From Luteimonas sp. (lineage in GTDB: Bacteria > Pseudomonadota > Gammaproteobacteria > Xanthomonadales > Xanthomonadaceae): 64,000 nucleotides of DNA. The stretch covers positions 117,164 to 181,163 of the forward strand of contig JANPZU010000006.1 of the NCBI GenBank assembly GCA_024707405.1, in the 5' to 3' direction. A program made the translations under genes and the position numbers. This document shows positions 62,128 to 64,000 of the stretch, in pieces (within the stretch, counting starts at the first letter, position 1; every line of letters starts with the position of its first letter). Under the pieces are notes generated by a model, which was not told where the DNA came from, searched no databases, and worked only from the letters and a program-made list of their open reading frames with translations.

Positions 62128-64000
62128 ATGACAAGACCCCAAACCCATGCGCGATGGCTGGTGCTGCCGCTGGCCGCCGCCCTCGCGGCCTGCGGTGCTA
62201 CGGCGTCGAACACCTGGGAACAATCCGGCGATGCCGTCACCGTGCGGCCGACCGCCGAAGGCGCAGCCGATGTCCGCCTCGAAGTGGTCGGCGACCACAT
62301 CATCCGTGTCACCGCGGCGCCGGACGGCAAGTTCGAGCGCTCGCCCAGCCTGATGCGCGTCGAGCGCACGGGCGATGCGCCGAAGTTCGAGGTCAGCGAA
62401 GCCGACGGCAAGGTGCGCATCCAGGCGGCCGGCGTCTCCGCCGAAGTGTCCACCAGCGATGGCCAGGTCGCGTTCTTCGATGCGGCCGGCAAGCCGCTGG
62501 TGTCGGAAGTGGCCGGCGCGCGCACCTTCCAGGCGGTCGAGTTCGAAGGCACGCCTTACTTCAGCGTGCGCCAGCGGTTCGAGTCTCCGGACGACGAGGC
62601 GTTCTACGGCACCGGTCTGCACCAGCAGGGCTGGATGAACCTCAAGGGCCGCGACGTCGAGCTGATCCAGCACAACATCGACAACGCGATCCCGTTCCTC
62701 GTCTCCAGCCGCAACTACGGCATCCTCTGGGACAACAACTCGATCACGCGCTACGGCGATCCGCGCGGCCTGCGCCAGATCGGCGAATCGTTCACGCTGT
62801 ACGACAAGGACGGTGTCGAGGGCGCGCTGACCGCCACCTATTCGATCGATGGCGACGCCAAGGTCGTGCGCCGCGAGGAGTTGATCGACTACCAGTACAT
62901 CTCGGGGCTTGAACGCTTCCCCGACGAGGGCAAGAACCTCGCGCCCGGCGGACGCAGCGACGTGCTGTGGGAAGGCGAGATCGCCGCCAAGGCCGACGGA
63001 CGCCACACCTTCTCGCTGTACAACAGCGAGTACGCCAAGCTCTACATCGACGGCGAACTGGTGATCGATCGCTGGCGCCAGAACTGGAACCCGTGGCACC
63101 ACGAGTTCGCGCTGGATCTCAAGGCCGGCGAGCGCCACAAGCTGCGGCTGGAGTGGGATCGTATCGAGCCGGCCTATGTCGCGCTGTTCGCGCGCGACCC
63201 GCTGCCGGCAGCAGAGGCGAAGGATCTGTCGATCTGGTCGGAGGCCGGCCAGGTCATCGACTACTACGTGGTGGCCGGCGACAACGGCGACGATGTCATC
63301 GCCGGTTACCGCCAGCTCACCGGCAAGGCGGTGCTTTTGCCCAAGTGGGCCTATGGCTTCTGGCAGAGCCGCGAGCGTTACAAGACGCAGCAGGAACTGA
63401 CCGACGTGGTCGACGAATACCGTCGCCGCGGGCTGCCGCTCGACAACATCGTGCTCGACTGGTCGTACTGGCCGCAGGATGCCTGGGGTTCGCACGATTT
63501 CGATCCGCAGCACTTCCCCGACCCGGAAGGCATGGTCAAGCACGTGCACGACCAGCATGCGCAGATCATGATCTCGGTGTGGCCGAAGTTCTATCCGACC
63601 ACCGACAACTACAAGGAACTCGACGCCAAGGGCTACATCTACAAGCGCAACGTCGAGGTCGGCGAGCGCGACTGGATCGGAGAGGGCTACCTCAGCTCGT
63701 TCTACGACCCGTACTCGAAGGAAGCGCAGGACATCTTCTGGCGCCAGATCAACGAGAAGCTCAACAGCAAGGGCTTCGATGCCTGGTGGCTGGATGCGAG
63801 CGAGCCCGACCTGCACAGCAACATCGACATCGGCGAGCGCAAGGCGCGCACCACGCCGACCGCGCTGGGTTCGTCGGTGGAGTACTTCAATTCCTATCCG
63901 CTGCCGCATTCGGAAGGCGTCTACCGCGGCTCGCGCGAGGTCGATCCTGACAAGCGCGTGTTCATCCTCAGCCGCGCGGCGTTCGCAGGGCAGCAGCGCA
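62128..64000 (+). CDS. GH31 alpha-xylosidase lipoprotein with PA14 insert (partial)
   Basis: Open to the window end (624 codons). Lipoprotein signal ALAAC, an N-terminal beta-sandwich, then a PA14 module at about residues 270-360 (VLWEGEIAAKADGRHTFSLYNSEYAKLYIDGELVIDRW) and the GH31 barrel, with nucleophile Asp556 in WWLDASEPD. This layout is that of Cellvibrio Xyl31A, which trims xylose from xyloglucan oligosaccharides; PA14 helps bind longer chains. The acid/base residue lies beyond the window. AGGAGG precedes ATG 62128, four bases after the GH35 stop. Confidence 0.93.
   Translation, partial: MTRPQTHARWLVLPLAAALAACGATASNTWEQSGDAVTVRPTAEGAADVRLEVVGDHIIRVTAAPDGKFERSPSLMRVERTGDAPKFEVSEADGKVRIQAAGVSAEVSTSDGQVAFFDAAGKPLVSEVAGARTFQAVEFEGTPYFSVRQRFESPDDEAFYGTGLHQQGWMNLKGRDVELIQHNIDNAIPFLVSSRNYGILWDNNSITRYGDPRGLRQIGESFTLYDKDGVEGALTATYSIDGDAKVVRREELIDYQYISGLERFPDEGKNLAPGGRSDVLWEGEIAAKADGRHTFSLYNSEYAKLYIDGELVIDRWRQNWNPWHHEFALDLKAGERHKLRLEWDRIEPAYVALFARDPLPAAEAKDLSIWSEAGQVIDYYVVAGDNGDDVIAGYRQLTGKAVLLPKWAYGFWQSRERYKTQQELTDVVDEYRRRGLPLDNIVLDWSYWPQDAWGSHDFDPQHFPDPEGMVKHVHDQHAQIMISVWPKFYPTTDNYKELDAKGYIYKRNVEVGERDWIGEGYLSSFYDPYSKEAQDIFWRQINEKLNSKGFDAWWLDASEPDLHSNIDIGERKARTTPTALGSSVEYFNSYPLPHSEGVYRGSREVDPDKRVFILSRAAFAGQQR

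Noticed and set aside
60306..62552. 748-codon open frame antisense to GH35/GH31
   Set aside because: Spans the junction of two well-supported sense genes with no recognisable domain.

Overview
The window is 64 kb of high-GC DNA from a Gammaproteobacterium, most likely Xanthomonadaceae/Lysobacteraceae (Lysobacter/Luteimonas/Xanthomonas relatives). Pointers are groESL with both a sigma-32-like promoter and a CIRCE element, a XanB2-type chorismatase, GTAG-headed REP-like palindromes, large Xanthomonas-type TonB-dependent receptors and a Mg-type HemB. No species call is possible from sequence reading alone. No rRNA, tRNA, CRISPR array or complete insertion sequence was recognised.

Layout. 0-5 kb: a frameshifted secreted MORN-repeat gene, then groES-groEL. 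5-13.8 kb: an AsmA-like envelope protein, a small GIY-YIG protein, a lone MurG-like glycosyltransferase coupled to a phytoene-dehydrogenase-like oxidoreductase, glnE and a small membrane-anchored protein. 14-17.3 kb: two tandem GH43 glycosidases, one with a Sec and one with a Tat signal. 17.3-23.7 kb: an ELM1-family/NAD-binding pair, a RutE-like nitroreductase, two YceI proteins, a zinc-finger protein, a GT4 glycosyltransferase and an O-antigen-ligase-like protein. 23.7-31.2 kb: parB-parA, a tandem intergenic repeat, rsmG, a phosphopantetheinyl transferase, a GlsB-like membrane protein, exonuclease III, a zinc-ribbon protein, a coniferyl-aldehyde-type dehydrogenase, a gamma carbonic anhydrase and a VOC protein. 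31.3-38 kb: a six-gene, mutually overlapping membrane operon (RDD, SpoIIM-like, DUF4129-like, DUF4350-like, MoxR, DUF58). 38.1-38.5 kb: a GIY-YIG gene bracketed by inverted repeats. 38.5-44.7 kb: aroE-hemB, a small membrane protein, xanB2, a lipoprotein and a dipeptidyl-peptidase IV.

44.7-64 kb is one functional block: a xyloglucan utilisation locus joined to oxidative galactose catabolism. A leftward operon encodes an SDR sugar dehydrogenase, KDPGal aldolase (dgoA), SMP-30 lactonase and KDGal kinase (dgoK), with a divergent LysR regulator. Rightward follow two TonB-dependent receptors and an operon of GH74 endo-xyloglucanase, a two-domain acetylesterase, a GH35 beta-galactosidase lipoprotein and a GH31 alpha-xylosidase lipoprotein with a PA14 insert, cut by the window end. 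The inferred flow is: GH74 cuts the polymer, the receptors import oligosaccharides, periplasmic enzymes remove acetyl, galactosyl and xylosyl groups, and the released galactose enters the De Ley-Doudoroff route. The galactonate dehydratase of that route is not in the window.

The most notable observation is regulatory. A 27-bp site (GGAATAGAA-N7-AAATCTTCATT) occurs with identical spacing in the divergent lysR/dgo intergenic region and upstream of the first receptor. Its right half, followed by TTGGTC and a TATGCT -10-like hexamer, recurs before the second receptor and the GH74 operon. This suggests one regulator couples galactose catabolism to xyloglucan depolymerisation and uptake. Other points worth checking are the slippery-heptamer frameshift near 1.67 kb, the inverted-repeat-bracketed GIY-YIG unit near 38.3 kb, and the tandem ~84-bp repeat next to parA.
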